Source: Tuctoria greenei (taxonomy: Eukaryota; Streptophyta; Magnoliopsida; Poales; Poaceae). From it: a stretch of 64,000 nucleotides of DNA. The position numbers and the translations under genes are program-made. The notes below the pieces were generated by a model. It was given only the letters and a program-made list of their open reading frames with translations, made no database searches and was not told where the DNA came from. Each line of letters begins with the position of its first letter. Within the stretch, counting starts at the first letter, position 1. Positions 33,337 through 45,644 of the stretch are shown in pieces. Location of the stretch: the NCBI GenBank assembly GCA_036927565.1, contig JAYESD010000002.1:141987167-142051166 (forward strand). The letters are read 5' to 3'.

Positions 33337-34996
33337 TGTAGGATCGAAGATCATGTGAAAAGCTACTAGAGGGGGGGTGGTGAATGGTAGATTTAAAAAT
33401 CTTACACAGCGGAAACAATTAAACCCCAACCCCTTTGGCAGAAAAACGATCTGTTAAAGAAAACCGTGTGTGAGACTAATACAAATGTGTTTCACCGTGA
33501 CAAAAGTGATATATATAAGAGAGAATCAAGTCACGAATACAACACAAAAAGAATCACTCAAATCCTTCGAGAAAAACTCAAGTTATGATTGAAAGATCAA
33601 ACAAAGGTCAATCTGCCCTACCCGAGAAAAAAACAGTTCTGGAACGCTGCAAAGAAACTCGTGTAGATCATAGACCACAAATACAATGACCGTGAAATTT
33701 TTACAGATGATATATAATCAAGTTGTGAAGACAACCCAAAAAGAATCACGTCAATTGGATCTGTAAAACTCGAGTTATGATAAAACCACCAACGAAAGGT
33801 AGTGCTGTCCAGAAACTTGACAAGTAAAACTTGTCTGGAACAAGTCGGACGAACAAGGCACAAAAGTTCCTTCAAACTACAAATTTTATTCAATAGAAAA
33901 CAAGAGGAACAGCCCCAAAGTCGTGCACCACGAGCTCTGGGCTCCCTTGCTTATATAACCAGCTCGAAAGTCAACTCAACTCAGATCAGGAACCTAATCC
34001 TACTCTGTTCACGAATCGTATCTTTCCATAACTGCTTAGGATTCTTCTATACGCAGATAGAAGCAATATTAAGACTTCCAAACACCTTAGGAATGTATCC
34101 AACATTCTTAAATAACTCAAATTCGTGACCCACATGAAATACTATCATAACCAACTCAAATCTTTCTATATTTGAGTCAAACCCGACTCAGCCGCAGCCT
34201 AAGTCCATAACCTAGTCGGTTGGACCTTTCTGACCAACTCTTTACGTCCACATCTCTTCATCACGTCTCGGAACCATGTATCCACGTCCATGCACTCCTT
34301 GCACACGTGCAAACATCTTCCAATGATGTCCGTGATACCTTCACATGCATTGTTCTTGATTCAATCATGCTGCGCAACCTCCTCATCAGCTCAACCACAA
34401 TTCCTCCTGAATTTGGTTGTTGGAACCTCATCTCCTCCCTTAGACTAGTCCAATGGATCCCATCACTAGCCATGTATTGAACTCAAGCAACACCTGCACA
34501 TGAATAAACAACCAATTCATACGAGCCTAAGTCCTCGACTTGACTCAAGTTAGTTCCGAAAGCAACACCTTACGTGAGAACCTCACATAAGCATGTTGCA
34601 AAACCACAGTAACACGATATCATCTATATCAACCAAAACGCACCAAAAACTTAGCAAATGAATACTAAGCAATCTTTTCAGAGATGTAAAGCAAGTACGA
34701 AACATTGCAAATGAAAAACAGAAGCATTGCGGTCAAGTTCCGGACCTTGCCAGAGCAACCCGGACCTTGAGTCGGAGCTAACAAAAACTAGTTGGACCTT
34801 ACCAACAAGTCGGACCTAGCATCTAACGTAGCCGGAGCTACCCAAAACAAGTCGAAACCTACCATCGGACCTTGTTGTAGCTCGGTGCTAGAGTCGGACC
34901 TTGATAAAAAGGTGTTTTGGTGATATTCAAAACTTTTATCGTCAAAGCAAGTGTATTCACTACAAGCCAATGTATTCAGCACACATAGGTCTTACA
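33337..34996 (-). repeat. 3' LTR of second Copia-B
   Basis: Inverted LTR, plus-strand TGTAGGATCG to AGGTCTTACA. TATA box TTATATAA at 33951-33958 (minus-strand promoter). A U3 array of CCGGAGCTAC/AGTCGGACCTAG units lies at 34730-34910. The polypurine tract ATCTCCCCCTTGATG at 34997-35011 (plus-strand reading) adjoins it. Confidence 0.9.
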
Positions 34997-35981
34997 ATCT
35001 CCCCCTTGATGAATGCATTGGCAATACCATTTAAAATCCGAACATTGGATTATTCACATAAAACTTTTGAAGGCAATTTCTCCCCCTTTGTAAATCAAAA
35101 GTAAAATGAGAAGAAAATCCAAAAATTATCCCATATTATCTCTCCATATGCACATATTCTCTTTCTCTTCATGCTTATCTCTCCCCCTTCGACAATGTAT
35201 TCAGCAAAGCATATAAACAAATTATCTCTCCCTCTTTAGTTGTTACGAGCATATTATAACATATACATATAAACAAAGCTCATCCAAGTCATACTATCAA
35301 GTACTTTACATTATCACATCAATGAAATACATAAAGTAGTGTAAGCCATGCTAGAGATCAAATGTAATTTTCAATTTAAGTAAGTCATGATCTCACAAAC
35401 TTAACTATTTCAAAACCTGAAATCATGACACTAGTTGCTGCATTTTATTATTTTTCAAAGCATAAATTTAGATCATATGATATTTGCAAGAGATTATATG
35501 CGCATCTGCCTTATTCTAACCAACCAAACCAAGCCTATGTCATTTGACAATCAGAAGCTTAAGGACATGGTTTTAGTCATACACAACTTCTTCCAAGTTC
35601 ATATCTAAGTGCAATGATAAGCCATCTCAAAAGAAGAAGTGCGATGCATGCATATTCTCTTGATCTTTTCTCAATTTATATTTGTTCATAAAAACTCAAC
35701 ATGTGAGTTGATTACTTGATTAATTCTTAATGATTAAAAGCACTTGTGAACATGTAACAAGTTCAAAACAGCAAAAAAGTTCGACCATGACCAATTTTAG
35801 TGTAAGTAATTATTCCAATTACTAGACATGGCAAAAACTACAAAATGTATAACACGAGTAATGTAGTAAGAACTTTCAGCATGTAAAAGGAATCACAAAG
35901 TCATATATGTATGAAATATTATGCTCGTATTATTTTAATTTCAGATTCACACATAGACTTCCCAAGTTTCAAAACTCCCCA
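34997..35981 (-). other. 3' internal spacer of second Copia-B
   Basis: Non-coding, A+T-rich, homologous to 8842-9909 in reverse. Polypurine tracts (as CCCCC runs on the plus strand) at 34997, 35077, 35178 and a decayed one at 35225. Confidence 0.75.
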
Positions 35982-38900
35982 TCAGTTTAAGCCATGAGGA
36001 TGCATAACCCCTATTTTACTACGAATGTAGCAAAAACGAGTGAAATCCAAAGGTTTTGTAAAAATGTCAGTCAATTGTTGTTCGGTATCTACATGGTGAA
36101 GCACAATGTTTCCTTTTTCAACATTATCTCGGAGAAAGTGATACATAATGTCAATGTGCTTAGTTCTAGAATGTTGCACGGGGTTTTTAGCAATGCAAAT
36201 GGCACTAGTGTTATTACAGAACAGTGGAACACTATCTAGATCAACCCCATAGTCGTTAAGTGTTTGAACAATCCAAAGAATTTGTGAGCAAGCAATGGCA
36301 GAAGCTACATATTCAGATTCGGCTGTGGATTGTGCAACTGAATTTTGTTTTCTAGAGGACTAAGCAACAAGAGAATTACCAAGAAAATTACAAGCACCGA
36401 AAGTACTTTTCCTATCAATCCTACAACCCCCAAAATCAGCATCCGAAAAAGCTTTCAAGTTGAGGAAGAAGGAAGAAAAATTCTAAATTCTTGAGTTCCA
36501 TGTAAGTACCTGAGAATCCTTTTGACGGCTTGACGATGTGAAGCACGTGGGGAGGATTAAAACCGTGCACAAAGACATACGCTGAATTGTATGTCTGGTC
36601 TTGATGGCGTGAGGTACAAAAGTGATCCGATCATGCTTCTATATTCTTTTTGATCCACGGGTTCACCATCTTCATCAAGTCCAAGTGTTGTTGCTGTTCC
36701 CATTGGTGTTCGAAGAGGCTTGCTTTTGTCCATGTTGAAGCGCCTTAGGAGATCTTTTGTATACTTCATTTGATGCACAAAGGTACCCTCCTTTGTTTGC
36801 TTGATTTGCAGCCCCAAAAAGTAAGTGAGTTCACCCATCATACTCATTTCAAATTCAGAACTCATCATTGCTAAAAACTTGGACACAAGATCATGAGAAG
36901 CACAACCAAAGATAATATCATCCACATACACTTGAACGAATAATGAGTCATTGCCATGCTTAAGCACAAAAAAAGTTTTATCAACATTGCCCATGGTAAA
37001 CCCTTTTTCAAGTAAGAATGTTTTTAACCTATCATACCATGCTCTAGAGGCTTGTTTGAGACCGTACAAGGCTTTGGACAGTTTGTAAACATGATTAGGA
37101 AAATCTGGATTTTCAAAACCCGGTGGTTGTTTCACATAAACCTCCTCATCTATGTAGCCATTAAGAAAAGCACTTTTAACATCCATTTGATATAGGTTAA
37201 AACCAATAGATGCAGCAAAAGCTAACAAAATTCTTATGGCTTCTAATCTAGCAACAGGAGCAAAAGTTTCACCAAAATATAGACCTTCAACTTGAGTGAA
37301 ACCTTGAGCAACCAACCTAGCCTTATTCCTAACCACAACCCCATCCTCACTTTGTTTATTTTTAAATACCCATTTAGTTCCAATTAAAGTGTGACCTTTA
37401 GGTGGAGGTACAAGTTTTCAAACATTATTTCTTTCAAAATTTTCAAACTCTTCTTGCATGGCAATAATCCAAGATTCATTAGTGAGCGCGTGTGATATAT
37501 CTTTGGGTTCAAAAGAAGCAACAAAAACAGAATGAGCATAAGAGTTTGGATCACAATACCTGGACCGTGTGACTCGTTGGTGCAATCTTCCAATCATCTG
37601 TTGTGGGGGATGATCTTTGTAAAACCGTAGGGGTACAGATGTCTCACAAGCTTCTTCTTCTTCATGTTCATCACAAATCAATGAGCTTGTGACTTGAGGA
37701 TGATTTGAATCAGCATTGATGGTTGTCGGTGCTGGTTGAGAATTAACATCCGGAGCTGAACCAAAGTCTTTAGCTGCTGAATTTTCGGGCAGCAGCTCCA
37801 ATTCTTCCTCATCTTCAACGAAAATGCTCCCCCCTGCGGATATGGATCTGGACCTGCAATGTTTGAGCTAGTACCTGGGCTAGCTTCATCAAAAGACACT
37901 TCACAAGTGTCCACAATTTTGTTAGTGTCAAGTAAAAGCACACGGTAGCCTCGAGTATGAGATGGATAACCAAGAAACATGCCATCAATGGATCTAGGTT
38001 CAAATTTATCAAGATTACCATGTTTCTTAACAAAGAATTTGCAACCAAAGACCCGAAAGTGTGTAACACTAGGCCTATGTCCAAACCGGAGCTCATATGG
38101 TGTTTTACCTAGCTTAGCACGCAAGAAAACACGATTTGAGACATAACAAGCGGTTGCTAATGCATCAGCCCAAAATTTCCTAGGAGTTTGATATTCATCA
38201 AGCATAGTCCTAGCCATCTCAACTAAGGTTCTGTTCTTTCTTTCTACAACACCGTTTTGTTGAGGTAAATATGGTGAAGAAAATTGATGATCTATTCTAT
38301 TTTCAGCACAAAAGTGTTCAAAAGATTGATTTTTAAATTCAGTTCCATTATCACTTCTAATTGCTTTTAAGGATCCTGGGTAATCAATTGATAATCTAAG
38401 AAATAAAGTTCGAAAGTTACTAAAAACTTCATTCTTAGACGCCATAAAGTAAACCCAAGAGTATCTAGAATAATCATCAACAATCACAAGTACATACCAT
38501 TTACCTCTGAAGGATTGAACACGTGAAGGTCCTATGGTGTCAAGATGCAAAAGTTGACATGGTTCAGTTGTCATGATCATTGTGAGAGGAGTATGTGAAC
38601 CTGCAACCATCTTAGCATGTCTACAAGAAGAGCACACAATTTCTTTGTCCCCTTTAAGCTTAGGCAGCCCATGTATGCGATCAAGAGCACTAACACGTGT
38701 TAGGTGATCAAAGCCTACGTGACCAAGTCTACGATGCCAAAAATATAGATCCTTTGAATCATTAGCAACTAGACACCTATGCTTAGAGGAAGACATATCA
38801 AAATCAGCTTTAAAAACTCTTCCAAACCGAGACATGTTAAAAATAAGATCACTATTTGAACTTACAACTTTGCAGTAGTTTTTATTGAAAATAATTTCCA

Positions 38901-39161
38901 GATTTTCATCTAGCAATTGTGAAACAGAAAGCAAGTTGTATTTCAAATTTTTGACAAGTTCCACATCTGTCAAAGTGTAGTGATCATTTACTCTAACCGA
39001 ACCCTTAGCAATTATAGGAGTTGAAGAATTATCGGCAAAAGTAACATTCTCTACACATGACACAAAAGAGAGGGAGGAGAACCAATCTTTGTTACCGGTC
39101 ATGTGGCGTGAGCAACCTGAATCCACAATCCAAATGTTCTCCTTACTCAAACGTGTAACCT
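35982..39161 (-). pseudogene. pol of second Copia-B: protease, integrase, RT, RNase H
   Basis: Minus strand. Protease IWIVDSGCSRHMTGNKDW starts just below the TAG at 39162. GAG-pre-integrase: YFWHRRLGHVGF...CSSCRHAK. Integrase: LLHLDTIGP, RSDNGTEFKN, QQNGVVERKN (complete DDE), then the C-terminal block up to VSFDEASPG. A frameshift near 37800 and a TGA replacing Trp at 37420-37418 precede RT, which reads KARLVAQGFTQVEGLYF, QMDVKSAFLNGYIDEEV and YVDD at 36928-36917, with a stop at 36557. RNase H (36550-35982) is frameshifted and ends HSRTKHIDIMYHFLRD. Confidence 0.9.
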
Positions 39162-39187
39162 ACATAGAAGCACAATACGTCGATGAC

Positions 39188-40546
39188 TCAATATGAAGCA
39201 GGAAAAACACGCGAAAGCTGAGACAAAACAGTAGGTTTATGAGTAAAAGTTTGAGATTTTTTATTCTTAACTACTGACCTATAAGGTGTTACTTGTGTAG
39301 CACAAAAATCAGTAGCTCTGGAGGCAAAAACAGAAGGTCCGGAGGTAAACTTTGAATGTTTTTGACTCAAAACAGCAGGTTGTACATTCAGTTCAATATG
39401 TGCAGCAAATTTTGCATGAAAGTTATGAGATCTAGTAACCATTGTTTCCCTTTTTTGTTGTTTAGCTAGTCTATAACAAAAATCTATGACATGACCATCT
39501 CTACCACAGTAGGTACAATGAAATTTCACTTTGTGTTCATGTCTAGATGAGCAAACAACATTTTTATTTGAAACCGAATGAGATAATACTCCTGCAGATT
39601 TGAAAACCACTTCTTTTTGTTTAGGAACTGTTTGAATCAAACCACTTCCTAATGACTTTACAATTTTAGGTGAATGTGCCTTAGCATGAGCATGAGAATC
39701 AAAACCTAAACCAGTTTTATCATTGCAAGACTTGGATGAATTCAGCAGCAAGTTAAGGTTCTTATTCCCATTACAAAACCGATCAAATGTCTTATGCATG
39801 TTATCAAGTTTATTGGACAGATCAAGGAAATTTTCGTATGAAGTTTTCCCTTTTAATTTGCAATTGGAACAATATTTAACTTCATGACAAAGTAAAGCAT
39901 TGTTCAATATAGATATTTCATTCATAGCATGTTGCAGTTTCTTATCAAGATCATCACAACTAGAACAATGCAAATCAATTGTAGAACAAGAAGCATCTTT
40001 TAAGTTTCCAATATTAAGTGCAGCAAGCTTTTTGTTCTTTTGAATTTCAAGTTCAAGTTTATCAAGTGTGGAGGTATGTGCACTTCTTATGGAGGACAAT
40101 TGTTCATATATTAAGTCACATGAGGAACCAGAATCATCACTAGGAATCAAGGATTTCAAATGATTAATTTCAGATTCTAGTGACTCAATTTTAACAGCAT
40201 TGTCCCTAAGCTTTTTGTCCTTTTTCTTAACAATAACAGTGGCAGGAGAAATATCATCACACATTTCTTCGCAAGTAGGACATACCTCTTCATTGTCGCT
40301 GTTGTGTTCTACCTTCTCCATACTTGATCTTGACTTGCTCGCCATGAAGCACAAGTTTGCCAAATCATCTTCATCTTCATCACTTCCAATGTCCACGTCG
40401 CTTGAGCCAAGTTCCTGGAGTGCTGAGATAAAACTGCTCACCAGTTGACGTCCTGTAAAACCCTTCTTTTTCTTCGTATCTTTTGCAGAGGAGTGCTTCG
40501 TTCTTGTTTTCTTTTCATCTCGGGAAGTAGGACCTGAAAGGTTAGG
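39188..40546 (-). pseudogene. gag C-terminal part of second Copia-B
   Basis: Long minus-strand frame of 417 codons with acidic patch (VDIGSDEDEDDLANLC), Cys-containing coiled-coil region (CPTCEEMCDD, KIESLESEINHLKSL) and an intact second knuckle CTYCGRDGHVIDFC. It ends early (PASY then TGA at about 39188) because of a short deletion compared with the plus-strand copy. It would be the RNA-binding and multimerising part of Gag. Confidence 0.8.
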
Positions 40547-41403
40547 TCAATCTGAACAAAAATGTCCGGTCTTACCACATTCAAAGCATTGTTGAAGTCC
40601 GGAGCTTCCTCTCCTTCTAGTTCTCACATTTTGCAATGCTTTTGAGAACCGGGTGAGATGAGCACTAGCTCCTCCTCTGGAAACTCCTCAATCTGTTCAA
40701 GAGTTAGAGAGGACAGCAAAGCAAGTGTACCACAAGATGATGTTTGACCAGAACTAGGCATGTCACATTGAGATACAAAAGCAATAGACTTGTTGGGGTT
40801 CTTACGTGAGATTATGTCGATTTCAAGAGTTTTTAACTTGGAATATAACACATCTAAAGTATGTGAACTCATGACAGTAGATTCATGAATAGATGTGACT
40901 TTCATCTCCCAAATTGATATATCTAATGCACTTAGCAATTGCCTAGCATTTTCAGCATCTGAAAAAGTAACATTGACACTACGCAAGTTGCTGAGAATCT
41001 TATTAAAGCGGGCAAAAAGGTCATCAATAGACTCACCGGGTTGCATCTCGAAGCGCATGTATTCTTTCTTGAACATGTCTTGCCTTACCTCTTTGATCAT
41101 GTTGGATCCTTCGTGGTAGTCACAAAGTGCTTTCCACACATCGTATGCAGATCGGAGGTGTGCAACACGATCGAAGTCGCTTTGTGTTAATCCTTGTATG
41201 ATCAAGTTTCGAGCCTTGTTGTTGTTGTCGACATCTCTCAGATTTGTAGCTGTAACTTGATCGTTCGATGGCACTTCGTAAGGCTTGTATACCTTCTCCC
41301 ATATTGCAAATCCTTGTGCCTCGATGAAAGCCTCCATGCGTGCCTTCCAAACCTGAAAATCAATACCAGTGAACACACAAGGTTTGGCAGACTACTTCTC
41401 CAT
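40547..41403 (-). pseudogene. gag N-terminal part of second Copia-B
   Basis: ATG at 41403, but codon 4 is TAG (41394-41392) where the plus-strand copy has a Tyr codon. The capsid domain follows: FQVWKARMEAFIEAQGFAIW, NLIIQGLTQSDFDRVAHL, MFKKEYMRFEMQPGESIDDL. The first knuckle, at 40588-40547, reads CFECGKTGHFCSD and then TGA in place of the last Cys. Each Copia-B copy is thus damaged at different positions. Confidence 0.85.
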
Positions 41404-41451
41404 GATGATTAGTCAAAAATACGTGCAAATCACAAAGATTAGAGCACCGTA

Positions 41452-41463
41452 GCTCTGATACCA
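41452..41463 (-). other. Primer binding site of second Copia-B
   Basis: Minus-strand TGGTATCAGAGC, the standard tRNA-iMet complement, two bases inside the LTR end at 41466. Confidence 0.85.
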
Positions 41464-41465
41464 AT

Positions 41466-43120
41466 TGTAGGATCGAAGAGCACATGAAAATCTACCAGAG
41501 GAGGGTGAATGGTAGATTTAAAAATCTTACGCAGTGGAAACAATTAAACCCCAACTCCTTCGGTAGAAAAATGATCTGTTAAAGAAAACCATGTGTGAGA
41601 CTAATCTAAACGTGTTTCAACGTGACAAAAGTGATAGATATCAGAGAGAATCAAGTCACGAAGACAACACAAAAAGAATCACACAAATCCGTCGAGAAAA
41701 ACTCAAGTTATGATCGAAAGATCAAACAAATGTCAATCTGCCCTATCCGAGAAAAAAACAGTTCTGGAGCGCTGCAAAGAAACTCGTGTAGATCATAGAA
41801 CACAAATACAATGACCGTGAAATTTTGATATATGATAGATAATCAAGTTGTGAAGACAACCCAAAAAGAATCACGTCAATTGTACTTGTAAAACTCGAGT
41901 TATGATAAAACCACCGATGAAAGATAGTGCTGTCCAGAAACTCGATGAGTAAAACTTGTCTGGAACAAGTCGGACGAACAAGGCACAAAAGTTCCTTAAA
42001 ACTACGAATTTTATTCAATAGAACACAATAGGAATAGCCCCAAAGTCGTGCACCATGAGCTCTGGGCTCCCTTGCTTATATAACCAGCTCGGAAGCCAAC
42101 TCAACTCAGATCAGGAACCTAATCCTACTCTGCTCACGAATCGTATCTTTCTATAACTGCTTAGGATTCTTCTATACGCAGATAGAAGCAATCTTAAGAC
42201 TTCCAAACACCTTAGGAACGTATCCCACATTCCTAAACAACTCAAATTCGTTACCCACACGAAATCCTATCATAACCAACTCAAATCTTTCCATATTTGA
42301 GTCAAACCCGACTCAGCCGCAGCCTAAGTCCATAACCTAGTCGGTTGGACCTTTCCGACCAACTCTTTACGTCCACATCTCTTCATCACGTCTCGGAACC
42401 ATGTAGCCACGTCCATGCACTCCTTGCACACGTGCAAACATCTTCCAATGACGTCCATGATACCTTCACATGCATTCTTCTTGATTCAATCATGCTGCAC
42501 AACCTCCTGATCAGCTCGACCACAATTCCTCCTGAATTTGGTTGTTGGAACCTCATCTCCTCCCTGAGAATAGTCCAATGGATCCCATCAACATCCATTT
42601 CTTGAACTCAAGAAACACCTGCACATGAATAAACAACCAATCCATACGAGCCCAAGTCCTCAACTTGAATCAAGTTAGTTCCAAACACAACACCTTACGT
42701 GAGAACCTCACATAAGCATGTTGCAAAACCACAGTAACACGATATCATCCATATCAACCAAAACACAAAAAAAACGTAGCAAATGAATACTAAGCAATCT
42801 TTCTGTTGATGTAAAGCAAGTACGAAACATTGCAAATGAAAAACAGAAGTATTGCGGTCAAGTTTCGGACCTTGCCAGAGCAACCCGGACCTTGAGCCAG
42901 AGCTAACAAAAACTAGTCGGACCTTACCAACAAGTCGGACCTAGCATCTAACGTAGCTGGAGCTACCCAAAACAAGTCGAACCTACCGTCGGACCTTGCT
43001 GTAGCTCGGTGCTAGAGTCGGACCTTGATAAAAAGGTGTTTTGGTGATATTCAAAACTTTTATCGTCAAAGCAAGTGTATTAACTACAAGCCAATGTATT
43101 CAGCACACATTGGTCTTGCA
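41466..43120 (-). repeat. 5' LTR of second Copia-B
   Basis: Inverted LTR, plus-strand TGTAGGATCG to TGGTCTTGCA; the terminal TTGCA replaces TTACA of its partner. TATA box at 42075-42082, U3 array at 42860-43030. Very similar to 33337-34996 with scattered differences. Confidence 0.9.
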
Positions 43121-43391
43121 CAACTGTTGGTGGGGGAATTACAAGGGTGAGTACATGTCGTACTCAACAAGTTTGGAAAGTATGACATGTAGCTGATTCA
43201 AATGACGACAATAATAATGGCTAAGTTTTGAAAAGTACATTAAAACACTTAAAAAGCAATATATTACATGTATGTGAAGTAAACCCATCATAAATCATGT
43301 AATCATCATAATACCAGTCCATATTCATTACCATCATACATATTCCAGATTTCTCGTTACCAATAACCATAATCAATATCAGAATTTAATT

Positions 43392-43450
43392 CATAACCAT
43401 CCATAACCATTATTAACCATAACCATTACCAAACCATAACCATAACCAAA
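43392..43450. repeat. AACCAT-type simple repeat
   Basis: Runs of CCATAACCAT, TTAACCATAACCATTACC and CCATAACCATAACCAAACCCC, about ten degenerate units of 6-7 bp. The unit is not the plant telomere unit CCCTAAA, though it is similar in flavour. Confidence 0.7.
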
Positions 43451-44970
43451 CCCCTCTAATCATGTAGGTCATCCATGTGCTCTTAACCGGGAGCACATCT
43501 ATCATGATAGTTTTATTAGACTCTGCAGAGTTTGTACCAGTTTACCCACGTGTTTGTGATTTCATCACCCGTCAGCGACTAATGAACCTCCTGCATGCCA
43601 ATTACACTTCCTTTGGTGTATGGCCAAGAGATCACAAAATAGCCTTTACAAAGGGATTACTAGCCTATTTAGACCCCACTGAGGTTTCACCGGTGGCGAT
43701 GCCTCCACTGAGCACATCTTCAACCAAGGGCCCCCTCTTGAGCCATTCGGATCCCAGGGTAGTCCCACCAATCATCAACAAACCCAATACGGCTACCCCT
43801 TCCCTGAGCATCCTTAATGGTCCAAATAGCACTGGCAAGGCCCTAATTAATCAGCTACGCCGCACCCATACTTGGCCTCGTGGTGGCACTGTAGTCCTGG
43901 CATATTCTCGCATGAACTGGTCCTTAGATCTAAAGCAAGCAACCACCATATCGTCCAACCAATCCACATACCAGGCTTGCTTAGATCACCCATTATCATA
44001 TTACATTAACCAGTTCATGTTAATCATAATCTCATAAATGCATCATTAATGTGTAGTGTTGTTTTCCCATCCCAATTAATTAAGCGAAGCAAAAAGGTAA
44101 AAATCCCATCCTGACTCTCTACCATATATTTCAGGTGACAAGGGTGGTTTAACAAAGCTAGTAAACTTCCTACCATAGGATTCCTATCAAATTGACACAA
44201 GGATGCAATTTTGCAAACAAAACATTTATTTTAAAACGGGATCAATATGCTTCAAGGATCCACATACCAGGCTCTTGGGATTGATTAGGATCAAATACTT
44301 CAAACTCTTGGTGCTGAAGATCCTCCACAACACTCTCTAGTGCAAATCCGTCTAATCTGCACAATAAACATACAAGATAAGAAACACAATCAAAGAGTGC
44401 GCAAATATTACTCAATATGACATTATATGCATGATTAATGCAATTGTGAAGTAAAACTAGTTAATGAGTGGTTAATGATGTTTATTAACTAGTTCTAATA
44501 GCTATTAAGAAGTTTGGATAGGTCTGGAATTGATTTGATCAAATTTTAGATTTAATTCAACACAATTTAACCAGGAAGACCGGACTAGTTCGCTAGGGAC
44601 CGAACAAGTCCGCACCGCGCGAGAACAGCATATTAGGGTTTTTTTAGATCGACGTGAATTTAGAGATTTGGGGTTGAATTCATGTAGGGGAAAGAGAATA
44701 GAAGGTATACCAGGTGTTTATAACTCCAATGAATCAAGAATCTTGGAGGCAACACTTTGATCTTGAAGATCTAGGGTTCATGAAGAACTTAATGGTGGAT
44801 TATTGACGAAGAACACGAAGTTGATGGAGATCTTGATCCTCTTTCATTTCCACCTCTTCTTCTCCTTACTCTAGATCTCCTTCTCCCTCCTTGGTGGCGG
44901 CTACTCACGAGCTAGGGTTTGGGTGAGGTGGAAAAGTGGCAAATAAATATGAAGCCAAGGGGTGGGGTTG

Positions 44971-44980
44971 TTTATATAGA
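44971..44980 (-). promoter_or_regulatory. TATA box of the Tekay-1 LTR
   Basis: Minus-strand TCTATATAAA, about 165 bp downstream of palindrome array 3 in transcription direction. It is followed by ACAACCCCACCCC. Candidate core promoter of the gypsy element. Confidence 0.65.
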
Positions 44981-45144
44981 GGTGGAGGCTAGGGTTAGAT
45001 GGATTTCGAGTTTGGGGGGTAGTAGAGGCCGGTTTAGAGTCCCACATGGGCTCTAAAAGAGTTAGGCATGATGTCCCCAGGCCCACTTAACATAAAACCC
45101 AAGGAACAAGTCGTGAAACAAAAGATCAACTCAGAGTCGCGATT

Positions 45145-45516
45145 TATCGGACATGTCTGAAAAGAACTGGACTAGTCTGAAGTTGTCCAGAGAGAAATCG
45201 GACAAGTCCGGACTATACATCGGACAAGTCTGAACTTATCCAGAGGGGAAAGATGGGCGACTCTGGCCAAAAATCGGACAAGTCTGACTTTAGTCAGAGA
45301 GGAAAATAGACAAGTCCGCTGGGACACCAGACTAGTCCGGACAAGTCCAGGGACTTAGCAAAATTTTCAAGGAATTGGAACACCAGACTAGTACGCATAG
45401 GACTGGACAAGTTCGAAGGTGTCTAGAGGCAAAAACAAACTAGTCCGCAGAAAAACGGACAAGTCCGAGCGAGGTCAAAAAGATATCGGACTAGTCCGCA
45501 CAAAATCGGACTAGTC
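45145..45516. repeat. Palindrome array 3 (CGGACTAGTCCG family) in a gypsy LTR, about 15 copies
   Basis: Motifs include CGGACAAGTCCG (about 45190 and 45455), CGGACTAGTCCG (about 45487 and 45506), and variants CGGACAAGTCTG, CAGACTAGTCCGG, TGGACTAGTCTG, GACAAGTCCG. The core and the TAG/AAG alternation are the same as in the Sirevirus arrays although the host LTR is Ty3-gypsy. Confidence 0.9.
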
Positions 45517-45644
45517 CGCACTTTCCAGAATTCTTAAGTGCAGTTTTTTTTTTCTAATTGATTTTAAACTTGTTTATGTGGGTTAATGTTAAATATATAT
45601 TAGGATGTATGCAGGGCATGATGCATGAAAATGAGGGTGTTACA

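Larger units (their letters stand above)
33337..43120 (-). mobile_element. Second Copia-B element, full length, minus strand
   Basis: 9784 bp flanked by the perfect 5-bp target duplication caact (33332-33336 and 43121-43125). LTRs of 1660 bp (33337-34996) and 1655 bp (41466-43120) bracket a 6.5-kb interior with gag and pol in the order of Copia-B at 1541, about one size smaller because the U3 array is shorter. Both ORFs are broken, but integrase is intact over nearly 500 codons, so it looks less decayed than the plus-strand copy. Confidence 0.92.
43126..45644 (-). repeat. Tekay-1 3' LTR, main part
   Basis: Minus-strand LTR starting TGTAACACCCTC at 45644 next to the polypurine tract AAGGGGGTAGG. 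It contains palindrome array 3 (about 45145-45516), a TATA box (44980-44971) and R/U5-type sequence. Two more motifs (CCGGACTAGTTCG, CGAACAAGTCCG) lie at about 44582-44615. The segment 43300-44100 has the typical gypsy LTR look (CTCTGCAGAG at about 43518) and no gene. Confidence 0.8.

Noticed and set aside
33618..33893. Minus-strand ORF in the Copia-B LTR, also at 41743-42018
   Set aside because: It lies in the R/U5 part of an LTR, has no domain, and is present in two copies only because the LTR is.
43477..44037. 186-codon plus-strand ORF in the Tekay-1 LTR
   Set aside because: No motif, lies antisense within LTR sequence typical of gypsy elements, not supported as a gene.
44901..45086. Short minus-strand ORF near the Tekay-1 TATA box
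   Set aside because: It overlaps the core promoter of the LTR and has no coding features.
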